DNA from: Gnetum montanum
Lineage: Eukaryota; Streptophyta; Gnetopsida; Gnetales; Gnetaceae
Direction of reading: 5' to 3'
Assembly (NCBI GenBank): GCA_015680685.1
Contig: MNCI01026912.1
Location: 95,910 to 159,909 of the forward strand
DNA length: 64,000 bases
The notes below the pieces were generated by a model. It ran no database searches, was not told where the DNA came from, and saw nothing but the letters and a program-made list of their open reading frames with translations. Shown here piece by piece: positions 35,660 through 49,130 of the stretch (its first letter is position 1; each line of letters opens with the position of its first letter). The position numbers and the translations under genes were made by a program.

Positions 35660-35749
35660 TACCCTTACGACTAACTAGAAACTCATCCTCAAGTTAAAAA
35701 AAAATGAGGATGGATTCCATTACAAAATTGGGAGGTCGATTCAACTATA

Positions 35750-38308
35750 TATGACTGAAAACTATTTACATAACTTTGAATGCCATAGTGGTGTTTTTAC
35801 AAAGACTTGACACAAGTTCATGACAAGACAGAACAAAACAAAATTTGGAGCAACTTGATGTAAATCAAATTCGTAGTGGTGGTGGCTCTTCCATCAACTA
35901 CTTCCCTTATCATTAGGATTCTTAAATTGGTACTTTTCAGTAATGCCTAAAGTTTTTCCTCTTCTATTTGGGGATCATGTACTATTCATGCTTGTTGGAC
36001 AATGTGTGGCAAAGCCAGTACATCCCATGGGCATGGTAGTTGCGGGAACATCTAATTAGCTTTCACGTACCATGCCATGAATTGACATCTTTCTTTTTTG
36101 AATGTTATGACTATTTTTGTAAGTTTTTGATAATTTAACATGCAATGAGCTAGGTTAGCTATAACATCCTTTTGACCTTGATAGTTGGCCTTGACAATCT
36201 CAAGTTCTGAGTTTGTCATGTGTAGCTTTTGTAGTGCATCCTTTCTATCGGCAAACTCCTTCTAATATAAAAGCATACATAGTTGCTACTTGTTAGTCTA
36301 GTTCATTTTTGGGCTTGCTTGCTGTTAACATGGCTAAGTTAGTATAATAAAGATTAGCTAATACCATGTACTGTGTAAGATCTTCGATCTATAGGCCTTT
36401 ATTCTTAATTTTTGCTTGGTGGACATGAGTGAGGTTGTCTAGGATTAGCTGCCAATTAGGATTCTACACAGAGATAGAACTAATATTGGCCTTTGTTGTC
36501 TGGATCTCCTTCTCGTTGATCTACTTATTTATGCCTACCTAGTCTCTAAAATGTTCCTTGAGCCTCTCATGCTTTTTGGCCTCCTTTTCCCACGTGCTTA
36601 TTTCTATAGTAGATTTCTATCTTATTATGAAGACTTCTTCCATTGACAGGGTCCTATTTTCTTTGGCCAAGAAGCTCATGTCTTGGTTGACTCTCATAAG
36701 TTGTTCCCTTAATTGATGTATGCTTTCTTTAAGAACATTCTTGTGTATTTCTACATTAGTCAACCTTATGTTATTTATAGCTAATTGTTTATTCTCTTCT
36801 TGCAAGGCAGTGAGCGCTTTGGCATGTGCATATGTCTGAGCTTCTGCCACTAAAGCATCCCATATTGCCTACTCCTTCTCCTTTTCCATCTGCATGTTTT
36901 GATTAACTAGCCTATTTAGATGATCATTTCTAAATTCTTCTAGTTGGTCTAGTACCACAAACTATGTAGGATCTCTTCTTTCAGCTTGTAGGATGGTTAG
37001 CTCTTCTTGTAATCTTTTGACTTCATTTTTAACATGCTCTGCCCTAGTCTTAGTCATGACCAACTTTCCCTCGGTGGTGATCAATTTAGACTACACTGCA
37101 GTGATATTGCTTGGGATATCAAATAAATTCTGCATGACTTGTCATGTCTGCAGTAGTCTTTCAAGGATGTCCTCATGTTTAGCAGGATTCATTAAGGAAT
37201 CAATAAGCATTTGAGCATCTCTCACTTCCAAAAGATCTACTGGTGACACAACAAAGACATTGAATCATGCTTTAATGTGATATGTAATCACCTCAACTGC
37301 CTTGCTGCATCTTGATGCTGCATTACCACAACTATGGCTCCTTCTCCTATCTCTAACATCACTTGGAATAATGCAGCATTCCCTGATATCTATTGTGACC
37401 ATTCATCTCCTCCTCCTAATTGTAATGAAATATGCTCATTGGTAGTGTTTGTTGAAACTATGGGCTTGATTACGTTATCTATGACCTTGTAGAGATTGGC
37501 CCCTTCCCTTGTTCCCTAGCTGACAATTTTTACAATCTATTGCAAATGACTCATCGATGGCTTGTGATCCTATAGTGGTGATGGAACTTGCTGCTGCTAC
37601 TGCTGTTGTTGTTGCTCAGTCTATTGTTGACTGCTAGGCCTAGCTTGTTGATGTTGACTAGTAGTTGGAGTTGTATTGGTAAGTGTGGTACCTGCAGTTC
37701 CCTCAGTGCTTACTAGTTTTTCTACTTGATCTTTCTTTAGAGACACTAGTTGATAAGGCACGGGAATGGAAGTGTCAACTTCTCTACCTTCTTTTTTCGA
37801 ATTGCCTTTGAATTTTGAGGAAGTAGAGATAGGCAATATTTGCATTGAATTTTTCCATCAGGATGGCAATTTCTTTGGTTTCATATGTTGATATTTGATT
37901 GAGCCTTTTAGTAGGGTACATGTGGTAGGTGCCAATTTTGAAGTAGATCATTTCTTCCAAGGTCAGCTCATTGTAATCTTTGTCATCCTTGCCATATGCC
38001 CGTTGCAACCACAGTCTCCTTACATTAGTATTGGATATGGTGGAGATCTATGGCACATTTTCCCCTTCATTGGGCACATTGAGGACCTTAGTGATCACTT
38101 TTACTGAATAGGATATTGAGACTCCTTCAATTTTGACCATTGCATTAGCCTGCTTGTTGTGCCAAACCTGGTATATCTCTCCTAAGTACCATTCTGCACT
38201 ACTTCTAAGTGTGGGCCATAGTGGTGATGCTTGAAGTTGCATCTTTACTATTTCTAGAGCAAATTCCATGAATGGACCAAAATTAAGTTCCACGATAACC
38301 GTGGACAT
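35750..38308 (-). pseudogene. Element B ORF2, coiled-coil protein of unknown function (broken)
   Basis: This is the second copy of the ORF seen at 614-3120. The N-terminal segment (38308-38048) has WYLGEIYQVWHNK; the next (38008-37784) has YGKDDKDYNELTLEEMIYFK. A Gln/Pro/Thr-rich linker follows (about 37750-37560), then a Glu/Lys/Asn-rich coiled coil (about 37000-36500; NNIRLTNVEIHKNVLKESIH). Many TAG and TAA codons break it. The order and spacing match element G, so a protein of about 800 residues is implied for the ancestor. No catalytic motif is visible. Confidence 0.6.
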
Positions 38309-41100
38309 GATCGATTTGTTCTAGATGGCCTGGAGGCAATCTAGTGATAGTGTGAGGTGATGTCCTTGTTCTAGTGCTTGCAAAATCTCTACCTCTCCTT
38401 GGGTTTAAGTGCTATGTGGTAAGAGACTGTTGATGGATGTTGTATGATTAAGCATCCTTCTCTGCATGCTTTGCTTATGGGGTTTGTTATGCTATTCGAC
38501 CTCTTCCATGGTCTCTTGGTCTTTTGCTCCTTGGTTGTGAAGGTTCTCCTTTGGGCACTTTCTTTGGGGTCATCTGCAATCACCAAGGATTTGAGATTAT
38601 TAAAGTATTCACATGAAGTCTTAACATTTCTTTACCTCACTCATACCCTTGATTAAATAAAGTTTCTTATTTTATTATGATTGTAGAGTTACAAAAAATC
38701 TTCAAAAAGGAACCTTCTTAGGTGTTATATCCTTATAACCCTTCATAGTTATCATTCTTGTTCTTATTTATGGCTTAAAATAGTTGGTATGGTACATTGA
38801 GAGAAATGTTTAAGTGTTTTTGACCTTAGTTTGATTGACAAATTATAAAGTTTTCATTATTCCTTTGTACTTACCCTTTAAGATATCTTTTGGGCATTAG
38901 AAATTTTTGGCTCAAATTTTAGTTCAATGATATCAGACTAAGTACTCCCTCATGACTAAGTTGAGAGCTCTAGGATCAACAAGGTTCAATAATTTTTGAA
39001 ATCAGAGCTATGAGGACAAAGTTATGGCCTTTGGGAGTTAGTGTGTCAGAGCTTTGAAAGAAAGATTTTAAAAAATATTTTTTTTTGTGCAAAATGAGGA
39101 ATGAAAAAAAATTTCTAACTCTTGCACATATATATACTATTTTTATGGGGGCGATATCATAGATACGACATTGTAGGGCCTATGATATTGTAACTACAAT
39201 ATCATCATTAAAAATTTCAAATTTTTCTTGGATATTCTAGGGAAAAAATGAGTCAAATGAAATGTCTAGAGGATATTAAGCATGTCTAGAGGGTCTTAGG
39301 CTAATAATGATGCACAATTTTCAAGAATTTGGCATTTAAACTTCATGGAAAAGGAAGCTCAAGCAGTGAAAGTTTATTGGATGGATAGGAAACAAGTAAT
39401 GAATTTCTAGTGTATGAACATATTATTAGGTGTTAGGGGAAGTCTTTATTGAGTCTTGATTGTTCTAGAAGGCACAAGATGATGTGGAATTTCTTTACAA
39501 GTATTAGATACAACAGTTATACAAGTGGGTCCTCCCCAAAGAAGGCTCTAGCCCTTAATGCCCTTGTATAACCACGCCTAAAAGTGTTTTTAGGCATTTC
39601 AGGAGTTGAATGTAATGCATACCTATTGAGAAAAACACACATGCTAGTATCGTTGGATTGGGAAAATATCACTATATTACACGAAACCACAAGTTATGAT
39701 TAACTATACAGTGAGGTGAGATGGATTTTAGAAGGGATTATTGAAACTAGGATGTGAGGTGTCTTATCATAGGCATAATGAATTTGTGTGTTTTTGGTTA
39801 TTAAAGTAATCATTAGCACTTATTTCAAAGATTCAAACCAAGTCCAAACCATGTTCTAGTGACATCACATTATTTCATCTCTAAGAATTACAACCAAAGA
39901 CTACCATTGTTGCTAGGAGTATTACCACTTGGCATATTGTCCAAGGGAGGAGTTTATGCATTGCACCTTTTTATTTTTCAGATTTCTGAGAAGTTGCCTA
40001 CATTTAGGCATGGGTAACATGTCTTTCCAGTGGGATCCCAAAAATTTATTTTTGTGCATAGATTTTAGTTTTAATTGTGTCAACTTTACTAAAGGACTAC
40101 CTTTAGGCATGGGTAACATGTCTTTCTAGTGACATAGTGAGGCAACACTTATTGTACTCTTACTCCCATTTTTTGTTACATCTACAAGGATATAATACAT
40201 CCATAGTGATAGGATTGAATTCATAGTAGTGACCCAAGAGAATCCAAAAATCCCTTTGATGTCACACCCTTTACATTCCCACTTGGTTCTTCACTTTTTG
40301 GTTCAAACATAATGATCACAAGTTTATTCTTAGTTTTATTATGAGAAGAATATCATTATGGTCATGGTAAGAACTGCTTATTATTGGAATGGGTGAATGG
40401 ATGTTTTGGTCTCATTATGTAGATAACTAGTCCCTTATGACTTAATAACATAGAGAAATTTTCATCTTATTGGGACTACATCTTTCCTTATTCAATGCGT
40501 TTTATTGGAAATTGACAAAAATATGTACAAGTAAAATGAAGACAAACATAAAAATTATAAAAAAAATAGGAAAGATTTCAAAGAATTAGAAAAATAAAAA
40601 GAATGAAAATTTGTCAAACAATTAGAAAATATCAAAGAATATAAAAAATTTAAGAAATGAAAAAGTATAAAAGAATGAGAAGATATCAAAGAATGTGAAA
40701 ATTTATTAAGAAAAGAAAAAGGTATAACAAAATTATAAACCTCAAAAAAGTAGAAACAAAAAAGTTAAAAAGTACTTATTAATTCCTCATTCAAGCTAAG
40801 GCATCTCCCCCATGATTGAACTCATGGGTGAGTGTTCAAAAAATGCACCCTAGATCCCCTTAATCATACACTCTAGGTTTCTCACTTATCATCCTTAGTG
40901 ATTTAGTGTTTTGGTTATTGTCCCATGTAATCTTGGTGGTAATTGAATTTTGATCATCTAAGTCCTTATTTCCTCTTTTTATTGGTGTATGATTATGTTT
41001 TAATATTTTCGTTTGTAAGTTCTCAATTAGGGTCATTTTCTTAGAAGATGAGTTAATAAGTGGGTCAAGGTGTTCAATGCATGTTTTGGACAATTTTAAG
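38309..41100 (-). other. Long AT-rich non-coding part of element B
   Basis: Between protease and ORF2 I find no reverse transcriptase or integrase motif. It holds an A-rich degenerate repeat (40520-40780) and a direct repeat of TTTAGGCATGGGTAACATGTC (about 40005 and 40102). Blocks near 39841 and 40381 match element A at about 61480 and 61025 in reverse orientation. A U3-like run of GATATC/GATATTG around 39148-39200 may be a foreign LTR piece. Confidence 0.5.
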
Positions 41101-41289
41101 TTCTCAGTTTTTGGTCATTGGGTGCCTTTTGGTGTAGTGGCCCATGCTTCATTGTGTTCATACACTTCTTTTTCAAATTTGTTATGGGTTGGTGTATTGA
41201 TCATGTTGACATTCTAAAGTGTCAGTCCACAATTGCATTCTTTTGTATCATTGGTAATGCATGGAACCTTTTGTGTATGTATGGCTTTG

Positions 41290-41620
41290 TGCTTATCTTA
41301 GAAAGTTTGAGAGATAAGTCTCTCATGCTTAACTTAGCATCCATAGTGCTAAGTCATGCTCTCCTCATAATGATTGGAAACTCCCTGTCATAATTTTTCA
41401 TGTTGATTACAAGAACATTTGCTGGATAAGATCATCCATTGATAGTGATCATCACATCTTGTATTTGTTCCAAAGAAATGATGAAATATTGGTATGCTAG
41501 CTTTAGCATGATGTTGCACTTCTTCAAGGGTAGTAGGTTCCATGCCTTGTATGTTGCTTGAGAGATCATATTTACTCCAGAACTTGAATCTAGTAGAGCC
41601 TTGCATGTACATGTCCAGCT
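41290..41620 (-). pseudogene. Element B aspartic protease region (broken)
   Basis: On the minus strand the reading gives CKALLDSSSGVNMISQATYK (active-site region, Asp codon 41590-41588), a middle part near QDVMITI, and FPIIMRRAWLSTM-like sequence, the layout of a retrotransposon protease. The usual Asp-Ser/Thr-Gly triplet is not intact: it reads Asp-Ser-Ser-Ser-Gly. TGA and TAG codons occur downstream. Confidence 0.5.
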
Positions 41621-42379
41621 ACTTGTAAATAAATTAAAGGAATTCTTGGATTAATTCATTTCTTTGGGAGTGGTCCTGCCTTTATTCAGTCTGATACTAT
41701 TTTTGTTAGTATGAGAGTTGTCATATTGGCATTGGATGATGGAAGCTTGTTATTTCTCAGTGGGTTGGATGTGGATTGAACTGAAGTAGATATGCTCCTC
41801 ATCCTTCAAACCCTTTTTGGACTCATTCAAAAGAACGTCCATTTCTTGGATTGGGGTTCATGCATGATTGCTTCCTCTAGCATGTTGACTGCCCTAGTTG
41901 CATTTTTCTACTAGAGTTGTGATGGTAGTTTCCTGTGCATTACAAGTGGTGGCATTGGTGGTAAAGGATTTGGATGTTGACTGAGTGACCTAGCCACTTG
42001 CAAATGCATATATGGATTGGAGTCTATCCTTGACAGTGTAGGTTTGTGGAGTTTGGGTGGATAGTATTACGTAGCTTGAATTGCTGCATTCTTTGGAGAA
42101 ATTGAACATTGCACACAATATCCATATGGGTCTAGTTGCCTATATGGGTACTGTTGTCATGGTGATGGCATTGCCCATGACTGGGGTTGCTGCCACTATT
42201 GGTGATATTGGTCTTGTGGGTGTAGATAAGCTCTACTAGGGTAGTAGGTTGGTTGGAAGGTTTGACGGTAGTTACCTTGAGGATAAGATAACCTTCTAAG
42301 CATATGCTTTTTGAGAAATCTTGGGTTTAGTGCATATGCCCTTGTTTCTTACAAATGTACCATAACAAGGTAGCACCCC

Positions 42380-43454
42380 TTAGGGTGGTCATATTGGCAC
42401 ACAGTACAACCTTCTTCCTCATATGAGCTTGTTTTCGAATAGTCAGCCACTAAAGCCACCTTTCCTTTTCATCCAAAGTCTTTTTTCTTTTTCTTTTCCT
42501 TTCCTTTGAGAAGGGCTTGCTTAGTTCTCTCCTCCACAAGTTTGAGAGTTGTTGCAAACTTCTCATCTACAAAATCCCATATTTTTTCTACCTTTGCTAC
42601 AATATCAGTTATAGATTTCTGAATAGGTAGTTTTTTCTTTTGTACTACCTTCTCCATGATTTCCTCATCTTGGGAATCACATATTTGTACATGCCTTTTG
42701 CGAATGGATGGATCTCTATTGTACTCTATTGATTCTCTCTTCATTAGTTCACCTTTTTCCTTTGCCACTTGATCGATAAGTTTTTGGATTCGATGAGTAA
42801 ACATTTTTGATAATCAGCATTGGGCATAAACCCCAAGGGTCTCTTTAGTCTTATTTTTGAGCCCATCAATGATGTATCTAAGTTGCTCCCTTTGGGAAAA
42901 TCCATGGCCTAGGCACCTATGTAATAGTCAATAGTATCAGCCCATTGCTGCATCAAGGGATTAATGGATTCCTTGCTTCCATCCTTGGATTTATTTTTGA
43001 AGATTGGACACCTAAGAATAGTTTTGGTATTTATCATTAAAAAGTTCTAGCATGGTACTTCATCTCCTGATTGATTCTAGTTCCAATGATTTGTACTAGC
43101 CTCTAACCTCTTTCATGAGTATCCTTGACAACAACTTTAATTTCTGCCAGTCATTCTCTATGTTTTGTAGGACATAGGCATCATGGAATTCTTGAAGGTG
43201 TTGTTGTGGATTTGTGTTGTATCCACTCTCAAATCTGGGCATGTTATTCATGTCTAGTTGCTTGATACGACTATTCCTTTTATGTGCCTAGTTGATATGT
43301 AGATAACTTTTTGTATATTGATCATCCTTCGAGTTGCCAATAGGGGTTCTTCATGTTCATAGGGTTTGTCTGCTCTATTGTAGTGGTGCCCCCTTTGATG
43401 CTCATATCTCTCTTTGTTCTCATGCTTATCTCTATTTCTTCTTGGCTCATGCTC
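42380..43454 (-). pseudogene. Element B gag, central and C-terminal part with zinc knuckle (broken)
   Basis: The upstream end is cut by the copia LTR at 43455. In order on the minus strand: an Arg-rich segment (RRNRDKHENKERYEHQRG), a capsid-like helical region with NPQQHLQEFHDAY, a Lys/Glu-rich segment ending KEKKKKKDFG, and a knuckle-like CTVCQYDHPKGC (CX2CX4HX3C) near 42410-42375. Element A at 57521-58530 has the same order. Gag packages the element RNA; several stops make this copy inactive. Confidence 0.7.
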
Positions 43455-43863
43455 TGTTGGAAAAATGAAGACAAATACATTAGTATTATTTGTTGTATTT
43501 TCTTTTATGTTTTTAAAAGGATGTTGCATTTTAAATAATGATATGAAAAAAATGCAACATCCTTTATTTAAAAGGGTAAAAATAAAGGGTAAAAAGGGCC
43601 CGGACCACATAAATCTTTGTGTTCTTGCGCTATGTTCTTTTGCTATTTTCATTTTGCTTTTATAGCAAATGTTTGCTAGAGTTTACAATGATTTTTTAGT
43701 GATTTATAGCTTCTATTTTGATCTGCTATAACATGATATTTTCTACCTTTAATGTTTTATTTAGATCTATAGCATTATAATGATTTCTCTAGATCTTCTC
43801 TAATGTATTTTCAGATCTGATCTGCTGATTTTTGTTTTAAGACTATCACTTCTGATTATAACA
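43455..43863 (+). repeat. 5' LTR of copia element C (409 bp, internally rearranged)
   Basis: It begins TGTTGGAAAAATGAAGACAA and ends ATTATAACA. Compared with the 3' LTR it lacks about 300 bp in the middle and instead carries an inverted copy of a nearby segment (43549-43565 against 43516-43532). Confidence 0.85.
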
Positions 43864-43865
43864 AT

Positions 43866-43877
43866 TGGTATCAAAGC
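43866..43877 (+). other. Primer binding site (tRNA-Met) of element C
   Basis: TGGTATCAAAGC follows the LTR end after two bases and differs from TGGTATCAGAGC at one position. Confidence 0.85.
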
Positions 43878-43890
43878 TAGATCTAAAGAG

Positions 43891-45255
43891 ATGGAAAGGC
43901 TACAAACAACAAAAAGATTAGTAGGAAAGAATTGGAATGTTTGGAGCATTTGGATAAAGGTTTTTTTAGCACAAAAGGAGTGCCGGGAGGCCCTAGAACC
44001 CTCTCAACCAATGAGAATGTCAAATGTTGATTGGAGAAAAATTAAGACTAAGGCATTATCTTTCATTCATCCAACCCTAATTAATGGGATCTTGGCGTTA
44101 ATTAAACCTGATATGGATCCACATGATTTGTGGCAAACGTTGAAGAATAGGTTTGATAAAGTATTAGGTTTGAATACCTTTCATATTTATTAGAAAGTTT
44201 TTAGATGTAAGAAGAGATTTGATGTGTATTTCCAAGATCATTTGGATGAGTTGATGAGAAATTTGAATAAGTTGTAATAATACAAAATTGTTATTATAGG
44301 TTTAATTAAATCCTATGCTTTGATAGACTCCTTACCTGATTCTTGGTTTGTAATTGTGACATCTATTACTACTTTTATGAGTGTTTCATCTATGACATTT
44401 GAACAAGTTGTGTCTACCCTTCAGGATTTATAAGGAATAGTAGATGAGTCTTCTAGATCTGGAAATGTTCATGTAGTAGAGGAAAGAGGAATAAGTAGGA
44501 GACATTTCCTAAGTAGGAGAAGAAGCAGGAACAAAGGTGTATCATGTGGCAAAATTCAAACTCAAGAGTGTTGGTTCTGTAAGAAGAAAGATCATTTGAA
44601 GAAGGACTACTTTGCATGGAAAGCACAAAAAGATAAAGAAAAGTAGAAGAAGTCAGAAGAAGGAACAGCAGAGGTAAATGTAGCCGACGAAAATGTTAGT
44701 TTCTTGATTCAATAACTATGTACAATGGTGGTAGATGGACATAGTAGTGATATCTGGTTGATTGACTTAGGTGCCTCCTTTTACATTTGTCCAGATAAGT
44801 CTTGGTTTACATCTTATCATGAAGTTAAATTTGGTCTTGTATATGTTGCTAATGGAAAAGCTTTGTAAGTTCTTTGAATTGGAGGTATAAGTTAGCAACA
44901 AGCAGGGATGCCAAAGGTGACAATAGATAACATTAGTCATGTTCTTGATGTCACAAAAAAGCTAATTTCAGTTCCACAACTAGATGATTCAAGTTTAAAT
45001 TTCAGTAGTGGAGGTGGACATTGGAGGATTTCCAAAGGAATCATGACCATTTTGAAAAGAAAGAAGGAGGGCAACTTATATACGTTGATGGTAGATTCAT
45101 GTGACTCTGTTATAGNTAATAGCAATGGAATTAGGCACATTCATACCCCTCTTAGTACACCACAGGAAAATGGAGTTACTGAAAGATGTAACAAAACATT
45201 GTTGGATCGTGCTAAAAAAATTATTTCAAGTGTTGGCCTACCTAAGATATTTTGG
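43891..45255 (+). pseudogene. Copia element C gag, protease and integrase remnant
   Basis: Gag opens MERLQTTKRLVGKNWNVW and includes DLWQTLKNRF and a zinc knuckle CWFCKKKDHLKKD near 44568. The protease site reads WLIDLGASFYIC (about 44757) with Leu in place of the usual Ser/Thr. The reading then jumps from LYTLMVDSCDSVI straight to the late integrase segment NGIRHIHTPLSTPQENGVTE. A single N (45116) sits exactly at that join, so the pre-integrase and early integrase part, roughly 200 residues, is missing. Several stops (for example 44191, 44276, 44431) break the frame. Confidence 0.8.
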
Positions 45256-46338
45256 TAAGAGGTAGTTAAGGCTACAACATATTTGGTGAATAGGTCTCCA
45301 CATTCTTCAATTGATAATGTTGTTCCAGAAGCTATTTAGAGAAATAAACACATTTCATACAGTCATTTAAGAATTTTTGGATGTGAAGCATTTATGCATA
45401 TTCCAAAGGAGAATAGATGGGGATAAATGTTGCATATTTGTTGGATATAGAGAAGATGATTTAGGATTCAGACTTTGGGATCTCGAATTAAAATGTGTAG
45501 TGAGATCAAGGGACATTAAATTCAGAGAAAACATGATGTTTAGTGAGCTGTAAACGAAAGATAAGGACAACAATGGCTCAAAAAACATGAGAAATTCTTT
45601 TATGATGATTGAAGAAGTTAAAAATGATGAAATTTATAGATTTCCTAGATCTAAAAACATTGGACAACATGCTGAAATTACATAGTAGCAAGTTGAGAAC
45701 TCAGGACAACAAGGAGAAAATAGAGGACCATAAGGAAATGAGGAAGAAGATGATGAACAACAAGTTGCAGATGTGTCTCATTGGGTCAAAAGGTCAATAA
45801 GAGCTACCAGACCTCCTGACAGGTACTCTCCCTTATTGAATTATGTCCTTTATAGTGATAGTGGTGAACCAGAAATAATGAAGGAAGCCATGACATGTAT
45901 TGATGCTATAAAGTGGAAGGTAGCTATGAATGAATGGGAATCACTCTAGTAGAACAAAACGTTGGAGTTGGTTCAATTTCTGCAAGGGAAAAAACCCTTA
46001 GAGTGCAGGTGAATATATAGAATTAAAACAAAGGCCAATGGTGAAAAACGTTTCAAGGCTAGGTTGATGGTGAAGGGCTATGCACAAAAACTAGGCATAG
46101 ACTTTCAAGAAATTTTTTCTCTGGTGGTAAAACACTCTTCTATACATTTAGTGCTATCTTTGGTGGCCTACATGTACTTAGAATTGTAACAACTTGACAT
46201 AAAAAAACATCATTCCTCCATGGAGATTTGGAGGAGGAAATATACATGAAATAGTTAAAAGGGTATGAAAAACAAAAAAGTTCAAGTCTAGTTTTCAGAT
46301 TGAAAAAGAGCTTATATGGTCTAAGTGAAGTGAGAAAG
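45256..46338 (+). pseudogene. Copia element C integrase end and N-terminal reverse transcriptase
   Basis: LVNRSPHSSIDNVVPE and a FVGYREDDLGFRLWD-like segment mark the integrase C-terminal part. After a linker, RFKARLMVKGYAQKLGIDFQE, LQQLD-type sequence and KKSLYGLSEVRK mark the start of copia reverse transcriptase. The reading stops at the viral insertion and resumes at 53287 with WYKRFDTFM, exactly the next residues expected. Confidence 0.8.
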
Positions 46339-46773
46339 AGTGTGAATGCGTGATTCAGGTAGAGAGTGGTATCGAAGCCAAATTCCTAGTTGCTCCAAGT
46401 GTGCTACAAGTTGCTAGTTGAAGCTGTATCTCCTAGATTTTCGACTTCGTAAGATGTGTAGTAAGGGTTGACGAATAGGCATGTAAGATGCATAGTGAGA
46501 GGCAACAATTCAACTCCTTATTCAGCGCCAATGACACCTTTATTTCAAACTCTCTTAGGTTCCCCTCATACTTGCTCTTACGTAACTCATTTATCGCAAT
46601 TCTGTAATAGTTCGTTAGCTATCACTTATCCTCCAGTTCCCAAAAAATAGGAAATCTATTTTAAATATTTGATCGAATTTATGCAAAGCCTTAGTAGCAT
46701 GCATATTTCTAAATGTGATCTTTAGATCTCTGGTTCTAGTCTTCACCTTGTAGCCCTCACTTTCTTCTCCTCA

Positions 46774-47262
46774 GTGGAGGTGGAGAGATGGATTGATGAT
46801 GGTTACAATTACATTCACATCATTGAAATAGATGTACATATTCATCTGCATTTTAATTATAGGTTAAATAGTCCTTATTGGATCATTTTAATTGATAGGC
46901 ATTTTAAGAACTTTAAAAACACTATTATTACACAAGCTAAAAGAAATCTTGAAATAGATGCGTTAGTAGTTACGCTACCCATCTTTACTCTTTCCTTACA
47001 TAATCCAAATCTTCTTTCTAGTTTAATGCTTCTAGTTTCTATTCCTTTGGACATGGTACAAAATAGTATATATGCTACAGTAGGAACTCATTTGGTTTTT
47101 AAATTATTTGATACTACTAGTATTAAAACATTTTTACCCTTAGGAAAACAAGTAGTCCATGTCCATGTTGGAGCAAAATATTTAGAGTATGATGTGCAAA
47201 TAAACATAGAAGAACTTCTAGTCCATATGTTATATCTAGATTTGAAAAAATCTTCAAAATGA
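46774..47262 (+). pseudogene. EVE2 left arm movement-protein fragment
   Basis: This is the longest open part of the left arm (162 codons). It has HLHFNYRLNSPYWIILIDRH, matching EVE1 HPHFNYRLQAPYWIAVIDRR, and the following 30K-type core. It is a decayed plant-virus movement protein that in life would carry the genome through plasmodesmata. Confidence 0.8.
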
Positions 47263-48222
47263 CTTCTATGAATACTTAAGACCAAAGAAATCTAGACCTA
47301 GTAAAAGTAGTATTAGGTACAACTGAAACCATCCAAATTCATATAATAAGATCCCTTCGAAAAACCTAGGCATAGATCTAAATCTCAGTTGAAACCTTTG
47401 TTTCCTTCTATAACAAACCCTTTAGATTTGATCCCTAGATCATAGTTTAGGATACTTGTCAATGAAAAACATGAAGAGTCAGAATCTAACATTGATAATA
47501 AAATAGAAGCCACAAAAAAGATGGCCAAAATCTTAAACAGTTGAACATTAAAATGAATGTTGAAAAAGTCTCATGACCTATTCCAAAGAAAGAAAAAGGT
47601 AAACCTATTTTAGAAGAAATATAACAAATTTTTGCTAAAGGAAAAACTATAGTCACAAATTCTTCATCTGAACAATGTAGTATAGAAGACTCTGAAGCTA
47701 GTCCATTTGTAGACTCTTTTGTAGATCCTTTGTGTCCACACACTTTAGTTAAAAAATTAGATAATCACTACCACTACATGGAGTGTGATGCCTTATTACA
47801 CATCAACATGAACAAAGAAAAGGCCCTAATAGAAGCTATTTATACAATTCCTTTTAAAAAGACAATTACTACACCTTCTGATATCATCTAGTTACAAAAT
47901 TGGGCAAATCGGCTTATAGGTAATTTAGTAGATAGTAGTTAAAGATAAAGTGCCATGATAGAATCTATTAGGAATGATGTAAAACAAATACATCAAATAT
48001 GGGTCCCAAAGTAAACAGGTAGCTATAGGCAAGTAAAAATAGATTTTCCTTTCACAGGTTCACCTCATCCTTCTGGTAAATCTCATAAAGCTAAATTTAG
48101 AGCTCAAGAAAAAGCAAAGAAAGGAATAAAAAATCATTAGTGCTAACACTAGCGGACCTAAGATCAAAACAGATTTAGATAAAGATTCTGAAAAAGAAGC
48201 TTTACTAGATAGTGAAGAAGAA

Positions 48223-49130
48223 ATGTTATTAAAGAAAACTGGTGGTAGTTACTATGAAAATCCTATAGATTTTTCTGCAATACAGGTAAGAAAATTTGGA
48301 GATAAGTTTTCTACTTTCTCCATGGATAGAAAAGATATCAAAGGGAGACAAGATATAGTAGATGTGATACAAATTTATCTCTTAATGCAAATCCTATTAG
48401 AACATAAAGAATAAAAAATGGCTATCTAGAATGCTATGTATAACCTTAAAGAAATCTTACCTAGATGGTGGAGTCATATTTCAAATAATATTAAATAAAA
48501 ATTAAAAAATGCTCCAGTGGTATTATTTCTAAATGTAATTATTAAAGAATTCATTGGAGAGAAAGAAAGCTAAGATAATGTATACTGAGATAGATATTAC
48601 AAAGCTCGTCTCCATCGTATTCAAGATCTTCATAAGTTTCTAAATGAAATGGAACAATTATATTATTGTGGAAAACTCACACATAAAGTAGGTGCAAAAG
48701 GACACCTCATAGGTTGTCTTCCCCAACCTTTTTGCAACAAATATTTAGCATAACTAAAACACAAAGATTTAGTTTTAGCTAAAATGAGTTTTGCTACTAT
48801 TCGCCAATTTATTATTGATATTAATAGGAATATCTATTGTGGCCAACAAACACAATGTCAAATTAAAGAATTAAATACTAAGTTAGCTAAATCCTTGTGT
48901 TTAGAATTATGTTTAGAAGATAAGTATATAAAAGCATCTTCTTGTTGCCAACCAAAAAAGCCTCATTGCAAGTTTCGGAGACCTTAGTAACAATGGAAAA
49001 GAAAGTTTCCTCCATCACAAACCACGTGACATTTTAGAGGTATGTTTAAAAAATGAATGCACAAAGCTTAGTGCAAGGATATTAAATGTTTTTTATGCAA
49101 AGGATCCACTTCTCTCGTGAATGTCTTTGT
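48223..49130 (+). pseudogene. EVE2 left arm capsid fragment
   Basis: Short open pieces give the capsid core (KDIKGRQDIVDVIQIYLL and a W-W pair near 48460), KLTHK and CLPQPFCNKYL as in EVE1, then a basic arm and the knuckle KCFLCKG near 49088. A frameshift falls inside the knuckle. Confidence 0.75.

Noticed and set aside
39148-39207. GATATC-rich stretch as a further LTR of the Ty3-type family
   Set aside because: Only the U3-like start resembles the family; no LTR body or end could be followed.
40520-40780. A-rich repeat as a CRISPR-like or satellite array
   Set aside because: No constant repeat unit or spacer pattern; it is degenerate A-rich sequence in element B, mirrored in element A.
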